From positions 1 through 18,358 of the forward strand of contig JANPLZ010000122.1 in the NCBI GenBank assembly GCA_031422555.1: a stretch of 18,358 nucleotides of DNA. Reading direction: 5' to 3'. The notes beneath the pieces are model-generated. The model ran no database searches and was not told where the DNA came from. It was given only the letters and a program-made list of their open reading frames with translations. Origin of the DNA: JANNAT01 sp031422555. GTDB taxonomy: Bacteria > Pseudomonadota > Alphaproteobacteria > Rhodobacterales > Rhodobacteraceae. Below, in pieces: positions 6,871-14,973 of this stretch (the first letter of the stretch is position 1; every line of letters begins with the position of its first letter). The translations under genes were made by a program, and so were the position numbers.

Positions 6871-8169
6871 CTATCGGTGGTCGGTTTTCAGCTTGTTCTC
6901 AAGATACATAGAGTATCGCGACATGCTGAAGCAGAAGATGAAGAACAAGAAGCCAACGAAAATGAACAGCTCCCAATAGATGCCGTTCCATTCGGTGTTG
7001 GCGCGGATAGAGCTGACCAGTTGCAGCGGATCTTGTAGCGAGATGAACGACACAAGCGTGGTGTCCTTGAACAGGCCGATAAAGTTGCCAACGATGCCGG
7101 GGATCGACACTTTCAGCGCCTGCGGCATGATGATCAGCCGCTGCGCCTGCCAGTAATCAAGACCCAACGCATCGGCGGCCTCATACTGGCCACGCGGCAA
7201 AGCGGCCAGACCGCCCCGGATCACTTCGGCCATATAGGCCGCCGAAAACAGCGTCACCATGATGATCACGCGCATGATGATGTCAAATTCGGTGCCCGGT
7301 GGCAGGAAATAGTTCAACAACAGCGACGCCGTGAACAACAAGGTGATCAGTGGCACCCCGCGCAGGCCTTCGATAAAGGCCACGCAAAAGCTTTTGACGA
7401 CCAGCATGTCCGATTGACGACCCAAGGCCAGCAAGATGCCGAGTGGCAGCGAAAAAGCGATGCCCGAGATGCCGATTACCGCTGACAGCAAAAATCCACC
7501 AAAATCGGCCGACCGCAAGGCGCGCAGTTCAATCGGCACGACGCTTTGCACCGCATCCGACAACGGCCCGCACAGATAAAGCCACCAGATCACCGGCACG
7601 ATTATGGCCGCAATAATGCCAGCCAAGCCGTTTATTGCCGAGACAACCCGGTAGGCCAGATACCCCACGGCAAAGCCCACAAGGATCATCACCGGAAACC
7701 AGATCGTACCGCCCCACAGCAGCCAGAACGCCAGTGCCGGAAAGCAGACCGAAAACCACAGCATCGCGCGCGGCACCCAGCTGAACAAAATCGGCCCCAG
7801 CGCCACCAGCATCAACACAAGCGTCAGCGTCGGGCGCCAATACAAATCACGGGGATAAAAGCCGAACAGGATCTGCTGCCAGCGTTCATTGATCACCGCA
7901 AAACACGCGCCCGATTTGCCTTCGCCATAGGTTGCTGCAATGATGGCGCGGCATTCGGTCAGCGAGGACGCGTTCCAAACCGAGCGGCTAAGCCAAGGGC
8001 CAATCGTGGCAACCAGCACATAAACCGCGTAGATGGCCGCCAACGTAAGGAAGATGTTGGTGCCGCTGGAAAATAGATTGTCGCGTATCCAATGCACGAT
8101 GCCCACCTGCGACGATGGTGGGTTTTTTGGCGGGATCATGGTTGTGCGAACGTAAAGGGGACTGGTCAT
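6871..8169 (-). CDS. aapM: General L-amino acid ABC transporter, permease AapM
   Basis: This is one of the two membrane subunits of the importer. At 432 residues it is longer than HisM-type permeases, as known for AapM, because extra hydrophobic segments precede the core domain. Membrane segments are visible at about 39-58, 114-131, 136-155, 158-174, 183-200, 223-249, 267-288, 298-313 and 400-416. The EAA loop that docks on the ATPase lies at about 314-350: EVIRGGLAALPRGQYEAA (315-332), then LGLDYWQAQRLIIMPQAL. The start is well supported by AAGGAG, 7 bases before the ATG and inside the end of aapQ. Only one base separates aapQ's stop from this start. It forms a heterodimer with AapQ. Confidence 0.95.
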   Translation of the reverse strand: MTSPLYVRTTMIPPKNPPSSQVGIVHWIRDNLFSSGTNIFLTLAAIYAVYVLVATIGPWLSRSVWNASSLTECRAIIAATYGEGKSGACFAVINERWQQILFGFYPRDLYWRPTLTLVLMLVALGPILFSWVPRAMLWFSVCFPALAFWLLWGGTIWFPVMILVGFAVGYLAYRVVSAINGLAGIIAAIIVPVIWWLYLCGPLSDAVQSVVPIELRALRSADFGGFLLSAVIGISGIAFSLPLGILLALGRQSDMLVVKSFCVAFIEGLRGVPLITLLFTASLLLNYFLPPGTEFDIIMRVIIMVTLFSAAYMAEVIRGGLAALPRGQYEAADALGLDYWQAQRLIIMPQALKVSIPGIVGNFIGLFKDTTLVSFISLQDPLQLVSSIRANTEWNGIYWELFIFVGFLFFIFCFSMSRYSMYLENKLKTDHR

Positions 8170-8170
8170 C

Positions 8171-9421
8171 TTAACGCTCCTTCAACGCGATGCTGCGGTT
8201 GTAGACGTTCATCACCGCCGAAATGATCAGGCTGATCGTCAGGTAGATGCCCATCAAAATCAGCATGCATTCCAACTCACGCCCGGTTTGGTTCATAGTG
8301 ATGCCGCCCAAGGTTGACCGCAAATCCATATAACCCACCGCAATGGCCAATGAAGTGTTCTTGGTGATCGACAGATACTGCGAAATCAGCGGCGGGATGA
8401 TCACCCGCAATGCCTGTGGCAATACCACCAGCCGCGTGGCCAAACCCGGTTGCAGCCCCAGCGCCAGCGCCGCCTCGGTTTGGCCGCGGGAAATTGCCAG
8501 GATGCCGCCGCGCACGCTTTCGGCAATATAGGTGGCGGAATAGATCGACAGCGCCAGCCACATCGCAATCATCGAATTGCGGGCCTGCAGACCACCGATA
8601 AAGTTGAAGCCTTTCAACACCGGGTTTTCCAGATGGAACCCCAGCCCAAGCAGCAGCGCCACGATAGGCACAACCAGAATCGCGGCGGATTTCCACCATG
8701 TCACCGGCCGCACACCCGTGGCGTTTTGCACCGTGGTGGCGTCGCGCTGCAGCCACTTATAACTCCAGATGCTGCCCCAGATCACCACAAGGATGGCCAG
8801 AAAGTTCAGATTGAACATGAACAGGCCCATATCAACGCTGCCCAGACCGCGGGTAAACGCCGGCGCCGGCATGTAGACGCCGCGGTTCGTCACTGCAATT
8901 GCGTCAAGAAACATCGAATGTTCGGGAGTAGCCCCTTTGAAGGCTTTGGGTTCGGGCATCGAGTTTGACATGATCGCGTTGACCAACACGATCCACACCA
9001 CCACCGGCACATTGCGGAACGTTTCGACATAGACCGCCATCAGCCGCGACACGATCCAGTTCTTAGACAGCCGCAGCACGCCCGCGGCAATGCCCAGAAC
9101 CGTCGCCAGAACGCAGGCCAGAAACGCCAGCAATAATGTGTTCAGCAAACCGACCAGCAACGCCGTGCCATGCGTCGAGTCGCTGGAGTAGGGGATCAAC
9201 ATTTGATTGATGTCGTAACCCGATCTGACCCAAAGAAAGCCAAAATCAAAGTCTTTGCCCTTGATCGACAGGTTATGAATGGTGTTCGTCACCAGCCACG
9301 CAAAGAACAGTATCGACAGAAAGAGAAAGACCACTTGAATAGTCAGTGATCGGTAGCGCGTATCATAAATCAGTATGCCCAGCCGGAAACCGGCCCGTGG
9401 CGCGTCACTTGCTAGTGCCAT
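8171..9421 (-). CDS. aapQ: General L-amino acid ABC transporter, permease AapQ
   Basis: This is the partner permease of AapM, 416 residues long. A first membrane helix at about 28-47 is followed by a roughly 40-residue non-membrane stretch. Core helices occur near 86-117, 126-150, 203-222, 245-262, 283-300 and 386-405. The EAA loop is ESVRGGILAISRGQTEAALA (301-320) followed by LGLQPGLATRLVVLPQAL. The long segment between the second and third core helices (about 155-200) is typical of AapQ compared with short HisQ-type permeases. AGGGGG about 10 bases before the ATG can act as ribosome binding site. The gene lies 131 bp after aapJ, past a terminator-like hairpin, so its expression depends on read-through. 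Confidence 0.95.
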   Translation of the reverse strand: MALASDAPRAGFRLGILIYDTRYRSLTIQVVFLFLSILFFAWLVTNTIHNLSIKGKDFDFGFLWVRSGYDINQMLIPYSSDSTHGTALLVGLLNTLLLAFLACVLATVLGIAAGVLRLSKNWIVSRLMAVYVETFRNVPVVVWIVLVNAIMSNSMPEPKAFKGATPEHSMFLDAIAVTNRGVYMPAPAFTRGLGSVDMGLFMFNLNFLAILVVIWGSIWSYKWLQRDATTVQNATGVRPVTWWKSAAILVVPIVALLLGLGFHLENPVLKGFNFIGGLQARNSMIAMWLALSIYSATYIAESVRGGILAISRGQTEAALALGLQPGLATRLVVLPQALRVIIPPLISQYLSITKNTSLAIAVGYMDLRSTLGGITMNQTGRELECMLILMGIYLTISLIISAVMNVYNRSIALKER

Positions 9422-9512
9422 TAAAGATAACCCCCTGCGTTCTTTGGACTCTTTTGGTCATCCAGCCCTGATGGGCGCTGCAACCGGTCCGTCTTGAACA
9501 GTGTCAGATTTG

Positions 9513-9538
9513 AAAAGGGCGCACCGTTAGGCGCGCCC
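9513..9538 (-). terminator. Terminator-like hairpin after aapJ (probable attenuator before aapQMP)
   Basis: On the minus strand GGGCGCGCC-TAAC-GGTGCGCCC folds into a 9-bp stem (one G-U pair) with a 4-base loop (plus positions 9517-9538), directly followed by TTTTC (9516-9512). It starts 14 bases after the aapJ stop and has the full form of a rho-independent terminator. Because aapQ, aapM and aapP follow, it likely stops part of the transcripts and leaves the binding protein in excess. Confidence 0.75.
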
Positions 9539-9552
9539 GATTTCGTTTCAGA

Positions 9553-10572
9553 TCAACGGAAAGGTGGAGAATACTGCAATCCGCCTTGGGTCCACAGCGC
9601 ATTCAAACCACGCGACAGCGCGATCGGGGTGGATGCGCCGATATTGGCCTCAAAGATCTCGCCATAGTTGCCGCCTGCAAGGATCGCGCGCTTGGCCCAA
9701 TCCTTATCCAGACCCATCATCGCGCCAAGTTCACCTTCGGTGCCCAACAGGCGGTTGATTTCAGGGTTGGTGCCCGCAGCTGCCGCCATTTCTTCGACGT
9801 TTGCCGAAGTGATGCCGAACTCTTCTGCTGCAATCAGCGCGTCAAACGTAAAGCGAACAATGTCCGCCCACTGGTTGTCGCCATGCCGCACGACCAATGC
9901 CAGAGGCTCTTTCGAGATGATTTCTGGCAGGATCACATGCTCGGACGCGTCTGCAAAGGTGGCGCGTGTGGCCGCAAGACCCGACGCATCCGTTGTGTAG
10001 ACGTCGCAAGCACCGGCCGAATACTGCTGCTCGGCTTCGGCATTGTCTTTCAGCGGAACGGGCTGATAGGTCATGCCATTGGCTTTGAAGTAGTCAGCGA
10101 GGTTCAACTCGGTGGTGGTGCCGGTCTGGATACAGACGGTCGCGCCGTCCAGTTCCTTGGCCGAAGACACGCCCAGCGCTTTCTTTACCATAAAGCCCTG
10201 ACCGTCATAGTAGTTCACGGCCACGAAATCGAGCTTCAGGTCGGTGTCGCGTGAGAAAGTCCAAGTGCTGGTCCGGGCCAGCAGATCAACTTCGCCAGCC
10301 GACAGCGCGGTAAAGCGGGTTTCCGACGACAAGGGCACAACTTTTACCTTCATCGGGTCGCCCAGAACGGCGGCTGCAATGGCGCGGCACATTGCCACGT
10401 CAAAGCCTTGATAGACGCCATTGGCGTCGGGTGCAGAAAAGCCTGCAAGCCCGGCATTCGAGCCGCAAAGCAGCTCGCCGCGGGCCTTTACGTCATCCAG
10501 CGTCGTGGCCGAAGCCATGCCAGCCATAGCCGTTACGGCCGCAAATGCGCCGAGGAGTACGGATTTTTTCAT
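9553..10572 (-). CDS. aapJ: General L-amino acid ABC transporter, periplasmic binding protein AapJ
   Basis: This protein captures amino acids in the periplasm and hands them to AapQM. The 339 residues begin with a clear signal peptide: MKK, a hydrophobic stretch, then ASA with predicted cleavage after residue 22 before TTLDDVKARG. The mature part is a family-3 solute-binding protein with GFSAPDANGVYQGFDVAMCRAIA, LLARTSTWTFSRD and DVYTTDASGLAATRA segments typical of AapJ. Two mature-region cysteines (in LLCGSN and AMCRAI) match the pattern of this group and may form a disulfide. The start is supported by the purine-rich AGGAAGAGG just upstream. It is first in the operon, with a leader of about 85 bases if the proposed promoter is right. 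Substrate breadth (many L-amino acids) is known for the Rhizobium and Rhodobacter homologues and is inferred here. Confidence 0.96.
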   Translation of the reverse strand: MKKSVLLGAFAAVTAMAGMASATTLDDVKARGELLCGSNAGLAGFSAPDANGVYQGFDVAMCRAIAAAVLGDPMKVKVVPLSSETRFTALSAGEVDLLARTSTWTFSRDTDLKLDFVAVNYYDGQGFMVKKALGVSSAKELDGATVCIQTGTTTELNLADYFKANGMTYQPVPLKDNAEAEQQYSAGACDVYTTDASGLAATRATFADASEHVILPEIISKEPLALVVRHGDNQWADIVRFTFDALIAAEEFGITSANVEEMAAAAGTNPEINRLLGTEGELGAMMGLDKDWAKRAILAGGNYGEIFEANIGASTPIALSRGLNALWTQGGLQYSPPFR

Positions 10573-10656
10573 TCTTACCTCTTCCTGTGTTCCGCCTTTT
10601 AAGACGGTGGTTTTGATGCCCCACGTGGGTCGCGGGTGCGATACCAGTGACAGCTT

Positions 10657-10685
10657 ACGCTATCAGTAACTGCACTGTCTGACAA
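10657..10685 (-). promoter_or_regulatory. Candidate aapJ promoter
   Basis: On the minus strand TTGTCA (10685-10680) and TAGCGT (10662-10657) are 17 bases apart, with a -35 match of five of six. It lies about 85 bases before the aapJ start in the 230-bp gap that must contain the operon's control region. A second possible -35, TTGACC, lies at 10703-10698. It was identified by eye only. Confidence 0.3.
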
Positions 10686-10694
10686 AGCGCTTTG
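10683..10694. promoter_or_regulatory. Perfect 12-bp palindrome upstream of aapJ (possible operator)
   Basis: CAAAGCGCTTTG reads the same on both strands and overlaps the proposed -35 box of aapJ. A repressor or activator site is a reasonable guess, but I cannot name the regulator. The rest of the gap also holds a 10-bp palindrome, CCCACGTGGG (10620-10629), in the untranslated leader. Confidence 0.3.
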
Positions 10695-10802
10695 AAAGGT
10701 CAAGAGAAACCACAGCGAAGCAAAATGTTAGCGCAACCTCAAGGGGTTACGGGCCATTGTTGAAAGGAATGCCAAGTATACATCGGGATACAAGAAAGAT
10801 TG

Positions 10803-11510
10803 TTACCCGCACAATGTATAGAATCGGGCAGCATCAAAGAAGGCTGCCTGTTTTGACGCCTCAAGTAGGGCGGCGTCTTCGTCGATTCCCCATTCTTCCG
10901 ACTGCCAGGTCTCGTCGATTCGGCTCAGATCCCAGGCCTGCTGTGGCGTTAAATGGTGATGGGCCACGGCAAGCGCCAAGACCAATGACCCCGAAATCGC
11001 GATCAGATCATGCGCTGCAGCCAACTGAAACGGTGTCATCGCAAACAGCCGATCCGACAGGCGTTGCAGCGATAGATCAGCTTGGGCAATGTGCATGACG
11101 CCAGCAGTTGCGATCAGCGGCGCATCAAAAATACCGGCCGCCCAATCCAGAACCGGGTCCCACCCCAGTTCCTGCCGCGCGATCAAAGCGTCAGGTCCAG
11201 TGGCGCGGTAACACAGCAAATCGGTGCCCGCATAGGCGGCCAGTTGGATGGCCACGGCGTCAAACTGCACCGCAACCTTATCAATCGCCGAATTTGCCGC
11301 CCGGGTCAGCGGCATCTTGTTGGGATTGACCAAGCCTTGCTGCGCGTCCCATTCCAGCGCAATCGCCTGTGCCATCGCATAGGTTGGCAACACCAAGGCG
11401 CGGCGCGCGGGGGTTTTCACTGCGCGCGCGTCCAGCTTTACGGTGAAACCGCCCTCACAAACCTCGGCCACGGCGGTGGCCCAGAACCTCTTGGCTTGCC
11501 AAACGCTCAT
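10803..11510 (-). CDS. ATP12-family F1-ATPase assembly chaperone
   Basis: ATP12 proteins bind the free F1 alpha subunit and help assemble F1-ATP synthase. They occur in mitochondria and alphaproteobacteria. The 235 residues show KRFW (7-10), FTVKLDARAVKTPARRAL (22-39), an EWDAQ block (53-57), MPLTRAANSAIDKV (66-79), GTDLLCYRA (95-103), and near the end DETWQSEEWGID (199-210), with the glutamate-rich acidic patch thought important in the family. Length is normal. The ATG lies in an ATGA overlap with the pseudouridine synthase gene, so translation is coupled to it. There is no obvious terminator after the stop, and the aapJ promoter region begins beyond it. Confidence 0.93.
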   Translation of the reverse strand: MSVWQAKRFWATAVAEVCEGGFTVKLDARAVKTPARRALVLPTYAMAQAIALEWDAQQGLVNPNKMPLTRAANSAIDKVAVQFDAVAIQLAAYAGTDLLCYRATGPDALIARQELGWDPVLDWAAGIFDAPLIATAGVMHIAQADLSLQRLSDRLFAMTPFQLAAAHDLIAISGSLVLALAVAHHHLTPQQAWDLSRIDETWQSEEWGIDEDAALLEASKQAAFFDAARFYTLCG

Positions 11511-12550
11511 GCGTCGCCGCCAAAAGGATCGGCGGGCACATCATTTTCGCCCCAGTCCAGCGTCTTCCACGTGCGCGCCATGTGATCGGGCAAGGGGGCG
11601 GTAAAGGTCATCATCTTTTTGGTGATCGGGTGTTCCACCATCAACATGCGGGCGTGCAAGTGCAGCTTGCGGCTGATGTCGCCACCAATGCTTGCGCCCC
11701 AGCCATCGCCCTGATTTTCCGCACCACCAAGACCATATTTGCTGTCGCCCAAAATCGGATGCCCCATCTCGGCCATATGGGCGCGTAACTGATGGGTGCG
11801 CCCCGTGACCGGTTCCAGCGCCATCCACGACAGCCGATTGCCCAGAAACCACAGCACGAAATAATCGGTCTGCGCGCGTTTGGCATCGGGAAATTCGGCA
11901 ATTTTGGCGGGATGGATGCATATCATCTGCTCACCCTCGCCGCGCCCATGCCCGGGGGCCTTCATCAACGCGTATTTGATCGAGCCTTTGCGCGGATGCG
12001 GCACGCCTGCGACGGCGGCCCAATAAATCTTGCGGGTCAGGCGGTGCCGCAACGCTTCGGACAAACCGCGCGCCACCCGGTCAGTGCGCGCCAGCATCAG
12101 TAACCCAGAAGTATCCTTGTCCAGCCGGTGCACCAGTTTTGGGCGTTCCTTATAACCAAAGGTCAACGCCTCGGTCAGCCCGTCAACATGCCGGTCGCCC
12201 TGCCCCGATCCGCCCTGACTGGGCAAGCCTGCGGGTTTGTTCAGGATGATGATATGCTCATCTTTCCACAACACCGCGTTCTGGATCATTTTCTCGTCGG
12301 CGGGCGAGATTTTGGTGGACCGCCCACGCAACGGCGCTGCCATTTCCGGCAATGGCGGGATGCGGATGATCTGGCCCGGTGTGACGTGATCCGACGCTTT
12401 GCAGCGCCCGGAATCGACGCGGATTTGCCCGGTGCGGCACATCTTTTCCACCGCACCTTGGGTGACATGGGCAAAGCGGCGTTTGAACCAACGATCAAGT
12501 CGCTGGTCGCCTTCGTCTTCGGATACAGTGATCAGTTTAACATCGCTCAT
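11507..12550 (-). CDS. RluC/RluD-family 23S rRNA pseudouridine synthase
   Basis: This enzyme changes uridine to pseudouridine in RNA. The 347 residues start with an S4 RNA-binding domain (about 16-65: DQRLDRWFKRRF then GQIRVDSGRC). The RluA-type catalytic domain follows, with HRLDKDTSGLLMLAR at 141-155; Asp144 is the catalytic aspartate. GRTHQLRAH (250-258) and HPILGDSKYG (264-273) complete the family signature. The form with an S4 domain suggests RluC (955/2504/2580 of 23S rRNA), but the exact site is not proven. The start is the ATG at 12550, which overlaps the crcB stop as ATGA. An in-frame extension to 12658 would run 108 bp into crcB and has no homology. A second ATGA overlap joins it to the ATP12 gene. 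Confidence 0.93.
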   Translation of the reverse strand: MSDVKLITVSEDEGDQRLDRWFKRRFAHVTQGAVEKMCRTGQIRVDSGRCKASDHVTPGQIIRIPPLPEMAAPLRGRSTKISPADEKMIQNAVLWKDEHIIILNKPAGLPSQGGSGQGDRHVDGLTEALTFGYKERPKLVHRLDKDTSGLLMLARTDRVARGLSEALRHRLTRKIYWAAVAGVPHPRKGSIKYALMKAPGHGRGEGEQMICIHPAKIAEFPDAKRAQTDYFVLWFLGNRLSWMALEPVTGRTHQLRAHMAEMGHPILGDSKYGLGGAENQGDGWGASIGGDISRKLHLHARMLMVEHPITKKMMTFTAPLPDHMARTWKTLDWGENDVPADPFGGDA

Positions 12551-12900
12551 GCGAAGGCCTCTCGGGCGAGGGCCGCGCCAAGGGCGACGGCGGTAAGGGA
12601 AAGAATGACACTGCCTGCGATATAGGCCAAGGCAGCAAAGGTCTGGCCGGATTGCCAAAGTTTCAAAGCATCCAGCGAAAAGGCCGAAAACGTGGTGAAG
12701 CCGCCCAGAATACCGCTCATCAGCAAGGGGGACAGGGGGCTGCGACTGGCAAGGGATACAAACAAGATGCCCATGACAAAGCTGCCCACAACATTGACAA
12801 ATACTGTCGCAAGGGGGGCCGTGAAAGCAGCAACGGTCAGATAGCGCAAAACCGAGCCTATCGCACCGCCAAGCGCCACGTGAAAAACAGTCCAGATCAT
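12547..12900 (-). CDS. crcB: Fluoride ion channel CrcB/Fluc
   Basis: CrcB exports fluoride through a dual-topology dimer in the inner membrane. The 117 residues contain four hydrophobic segments and the family motifs GGAIGSVLRY (11-20), NVVGSFVMG (36-44) and GFTTFSAF (67-74), where Phe71 and Phe74 correspond to the phenylalanine box lining the pore. A single full-length gene suffices in the homodimeric form. The ribosome binding site before the ATG is weak. It lies 72 bp after rarA and overlaps the next gene by 4 bp. I looked for a fluoride riboswitch in the 72-bp gap and saw none, so fluoride control is not evident. Confidence 0.95.
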   Translation of the reverse strand: MIWTVFHVALGGAIGSVLRYLTVAAFTAPLATVFVNVVGSFVMGILFVSLASRSPLSPLLMSGILGGFTTFSAFSLDALKLWQSGQTFAALAYIAGSVILSLTAVALGAALAREAFA

Positions 12901-12972
12901 CGGGTTTCTGTGTGCCCGCGCTTGGGTTTTGTCAACCTTGTAAGGGAAAAGAAGATTTTCCGACGAAAAATC

Positions 12973-14295
12973 CTAGCTGCGCCGTTTGTCGCGCAATTTG
13001 ACGAAATACTCGATACGCTTTTTCAATTCCCGTTCAAACCCGCGTTCTGGCGGAGCGTAATAGATCGGGCGTTTCATGTCGTCGGGAAAGTAATTCTGCC
13101 CCGAAAACGCGTCTTCGGCGTTGTGATCATAAGCATAGCCCGCGCCATAACCGATGTCTTTCATCAGTTTGGTCGGCGCATTCAGGATATGCTTTGGCGG
13201 CGGCAGACTGCCGGTGTCACGCGCCGCCGCCCGTGCAGCCTTGTAGGCGGCATAAACTGCGTTGGATTTGGGGGCCAGCGCCAGATAAACCACCGCCTGC
13301 GCCAGCGCCAATTCGCCTTCGGGGCTGCCCAGCCGTTCGTAGGTTTGCCAGCTTTGCAAGCAGACATCCTGCGCCTGCGGGTCGGCCAATCCGATGTCTT
13401 CGACCGCCATCCGGGTGATGCGCCGTGCCAGAAAACGCGGGTCTTCGCCACCTTCCAACATGCGGGCAAACCAATACAGTGCTGCATCCGGGTCAGACCC
13501 GCGCACCGATTTGTGCAAGGCGGAAATCAGGTTGTAATGTTCTTCGCCGGATTTATCGTATTTTGATGCCCTCCGCATCAACCGTGCCGACAGTTGATCC
13601 CGAGTCAGCGGTTTGTCGATTTTCCACGCCGCGACCTGTTCGATCAGGTTCAGCAATGCCCGGCCATCGCCATCAGCCATGTCAATCATTGCCTCGCGCG
13701 CCTCACCGTCCATCGGCAAGGCGCGGCCAAGCTCTTTTTCGGCGCGTTGGGCCAGATGTTCCAGATCGGTCAGGGTCAAGCGTTCCAGCACGATCACAGT
13801 GGCGCGCGACAGCAGCGCCGCGTTCAACTCAAAGCTGGGATTTTCAGTCGTGGCACCCACCAAAAGGATCGTGCCATCTTCCATATGCGGCAAAAATCCG
13901 TCCTGCTGGGCTTTGTTAAAGCGGTGAATTTCATCGACGAACAGCAAGGTTCCCCCAACTTTCCCATCGCGTCCATTTTGGCGCCGGATCTTGGCCTGTT
14001 CAAACACTTTGCGCAGTTCTGGCACGCCGCTGAAAATTGCGCTGATTTGCACGAAATTCAGATCGGTTTCCGCCGCCAACAGCCGGGCAATGGTGGTTTT
14101 GCCCACACCCGGCGGCCCCCAAAGGATCAATGACGACAAGCTGCGCGCGCCCAGCATGGCCCCCAGCGGACCCTCGGGCGACAGAACCTTTGACTGACCA
14201 ATGACCTGCGCCAGACTGCGCGGACGCAACCGGTCGGCCAACGGCCGTGGCGCGTTGGGCTGTGGTGCGGCAAGCGTGTCAAAAAGATCGGACAT
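12973..14295 (-). CDS. rarA: Replication-associated recombination protein A (RarA/MgsA AAA+ ATPase)
   Basis: RarA is a clamp-loader-like ATPase that acts at stalled replication forks. The 440 residues contain Walker A GPPGVGKT (60-67), Walker B LLFVDEIH (117-124; Asp121, Glu122) followed by RFNKAQQD, sensor 1 GATTENPS (147-154), and an SR motif with candidate arginine finger Arg164. Sensor 2 is near Arg212 (RALLNLIE), and the MgsA oligomerisation domain follows from about 245 on (SALHKSVRGSDPDAALYW). The start is the ATG at 14295, giving MSDLFDTL, which fits the family. An in-frame TTG at 14385 would place the N-terminus inside the rplQ terminator. No strong ribosome binding site is seen. It must have its own promoter between 14296 and 14364. 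Confidence 0.96.
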   Translation of the reverse strand: MSDLFDTLAAPQPNAPRPLADRLRPRSLAQVIGQSKVLSPEGPLGAMLGARSLSSLILWGPPGVGKTTIARLLAAETDLNFVQISAIFSGVPELRKVFEQAKIRRQNGRDGKVGGTLLFVDEIHRFNKAQQDGFLPHMEDGTILLVGATTENPSFELNAALLSRATVIVLERLTLTDLEHLAQRAEKELGRALPMDGEAREAMIDMADGDGRALLNLIEQVAAWKIDKPLTRDQLSARLMRRASKYDKSGEEHYNLISALHKSVRGSDPDAALYWFARMLEGGEDPRFLARRITRMAVEDIGLADPQAQDVCLQSWQTYERLGSPEGELALAQAVVYLALAPKSNAVYAAYKAARAAARDTGSLPPPKHILNAPTKLMKDIGYGAGYAYDHNAEDAFSGQNYFPDDMKRPIYYAPPERGFERELKKRIEYFVKLRDKRRS

Positions 14296-14364
14296 GGCCG
14301 GCAAGATACGCGGCTTGGCCGGGCGGGGGAAGGCGGTTTTCACCAGCCGTCTTACCCAAACAAA

Positions 14365-14394
14365 GGCCCGCCTCTGGATTTCCAAAGGCGGGCC
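14365..14394 (-). terminator. Terminator of the ribosomal protein/rpoA operon
   Basis: GGCCCGCCT (14365-14373) pairs with AGGCGGGCC (14386-14394). An inner TGG/CCA adds three pairs after one mismatch, with loop ATTT. On the minus strand the stem is followed by TTTGTTTGGG. It lies 27 bases after the rplQ stop and before rarA, so it most likely ends the long minus-strand ribosomal transcript. Confidence 0.85.
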
Positions 14395-14421
14395 AAAACG
14401 AATGCCATAGGCCGGGTTTGC

Positions 14422-14841
14422 TTAGGCTTCTACGATGTCATCCGCGGCGGTGCGGGCATGGTCTGCGGCACCTTTGGCGGACGTATCACGATCGACAAAT
14501 TCGATGATCGCCATCGGTGCCATATCGCCATAACGGAAACCAGCCTTCAGAACGCGGACATAACCGCCTTGGCGTTCTTTATAGCGGGGCCCAAGAATCT
14601 CAAACAACCGCGCGGTGTGGATGTCTTGCTTTAGCTGCGAATGCGCCTGACGGCGGGCATGCAGATCGCCGCGCTTGGCCAGCGTGATCAGCTTCTCGAT
14701 GATCGGGCGCAGTTCTTTCGCCTTGGGCAGCGTGGTTTTGATCTGTTCGTGTTCAATCAGTGATCCGGCCATGTTGGCGAACATCGCTTTGCGGTGTTCA
14801 TGGGTGCGGTTCAGTTTCCGGTAACCGTTAGAGTGACGCAT
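14422..14841 (-). CDS. rplQ: 50S ribosomal protein L17
   Basis: L17 sits near the exit of the peptide tunnel on the large subunit. The 139 residues begin MRHSNGYRKLNRTHEHRKAM and contain ANMAGSLIEHEQIKTTL, LRPIIEKLITLAKRG, and the GGYVRVLKAGFRYGD block, all diagnostic. The C-terminal tail after IEFVDRD (about 20 residues, acidic and alanine-rich) is longer than in E. coli and usual for alphaproteobacteria. AGGAG lies close before the ATG. It follows rpoA after a 146-bp gap with two hairpins, and is the last gene of the operon. Confidence 0.98.
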   Translation of the reverse strand: MRHSNGYRKLNRTHEHRKAMFANMAGSLIEHEQIKTTLPKAKELRPIIEKLITLAKRGDLHARRQAHSQLKQDIHTARLFEILGPRYKERQGGYVRVLKAGFRYGDMAPMAIIEFVDRDTSAKGAADHARTAADDIVEA

Positions 14842-14927
14842 GATAGTCTCCTAAGTCTTGATTTTGCTTTGTCCGGCGCACCCTCGAATGGGCGGCTCAC
14901 CTTGAGGTTTCTTCAACCCATGTTTTC

Positions 14928-14941
14928 CCCGCACGGGCGGG
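14928..14941. other. Small GC hairpin in the rpoA-rplQ gap
   Basis: CCCGC (14928-14932) and GCGGG (14937-14941) pair around ACGG. On the minus strand it is followed by GAAAACATGGG. It is the second hairpin after rpoA in the transcript. It could modulate read-through or mRNA stability; no family of structured RNA is recognised. Confidence 0.4.
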
Positions 14942-14953
14942 CATTGTCGTATG

Positions 14954-14973
14954 GCCCCGGCCTGCGCCGGGGC
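14954..14973. other. GC hairpin directly after rpoA
   Basis: GCCCCGGC (14954-14961) and GCCGGGGC (14966-14973) form a perfect 8-bp stem with loop CTGC, 14 bases downstream of the rpoA stop in the transcript. There is no U-tract on the minus strand, so it is not a standard terminator. It may protect the upstream message from 3'-end decay or set the rplQ level. Confidence 0.55.

Noticed and set aside
12551..12658. N-terminal extension of the pseudouridine synthase
   Set aside because: It would overlap crcB by 108 bp, while the ATG at 12550 gives an ATGA overlap and a normal S4-domain N-terminus.
12901..12972. Fluoride riboswitch before crcB
   Set aside because: The 72-bp gap lacks the conserved riboswitch core. 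Only a weak AT-rich 6-bp stem (GGAAAA/TTTTCC, 12945-12961) is present, without a U-tract after it on the minus strand.
14296..14385. Upstream TTG start for rarA
   Set aside because: It begins inside the rplQ terminator and adds 30 residues without homology. ATG 14295 fits the family.
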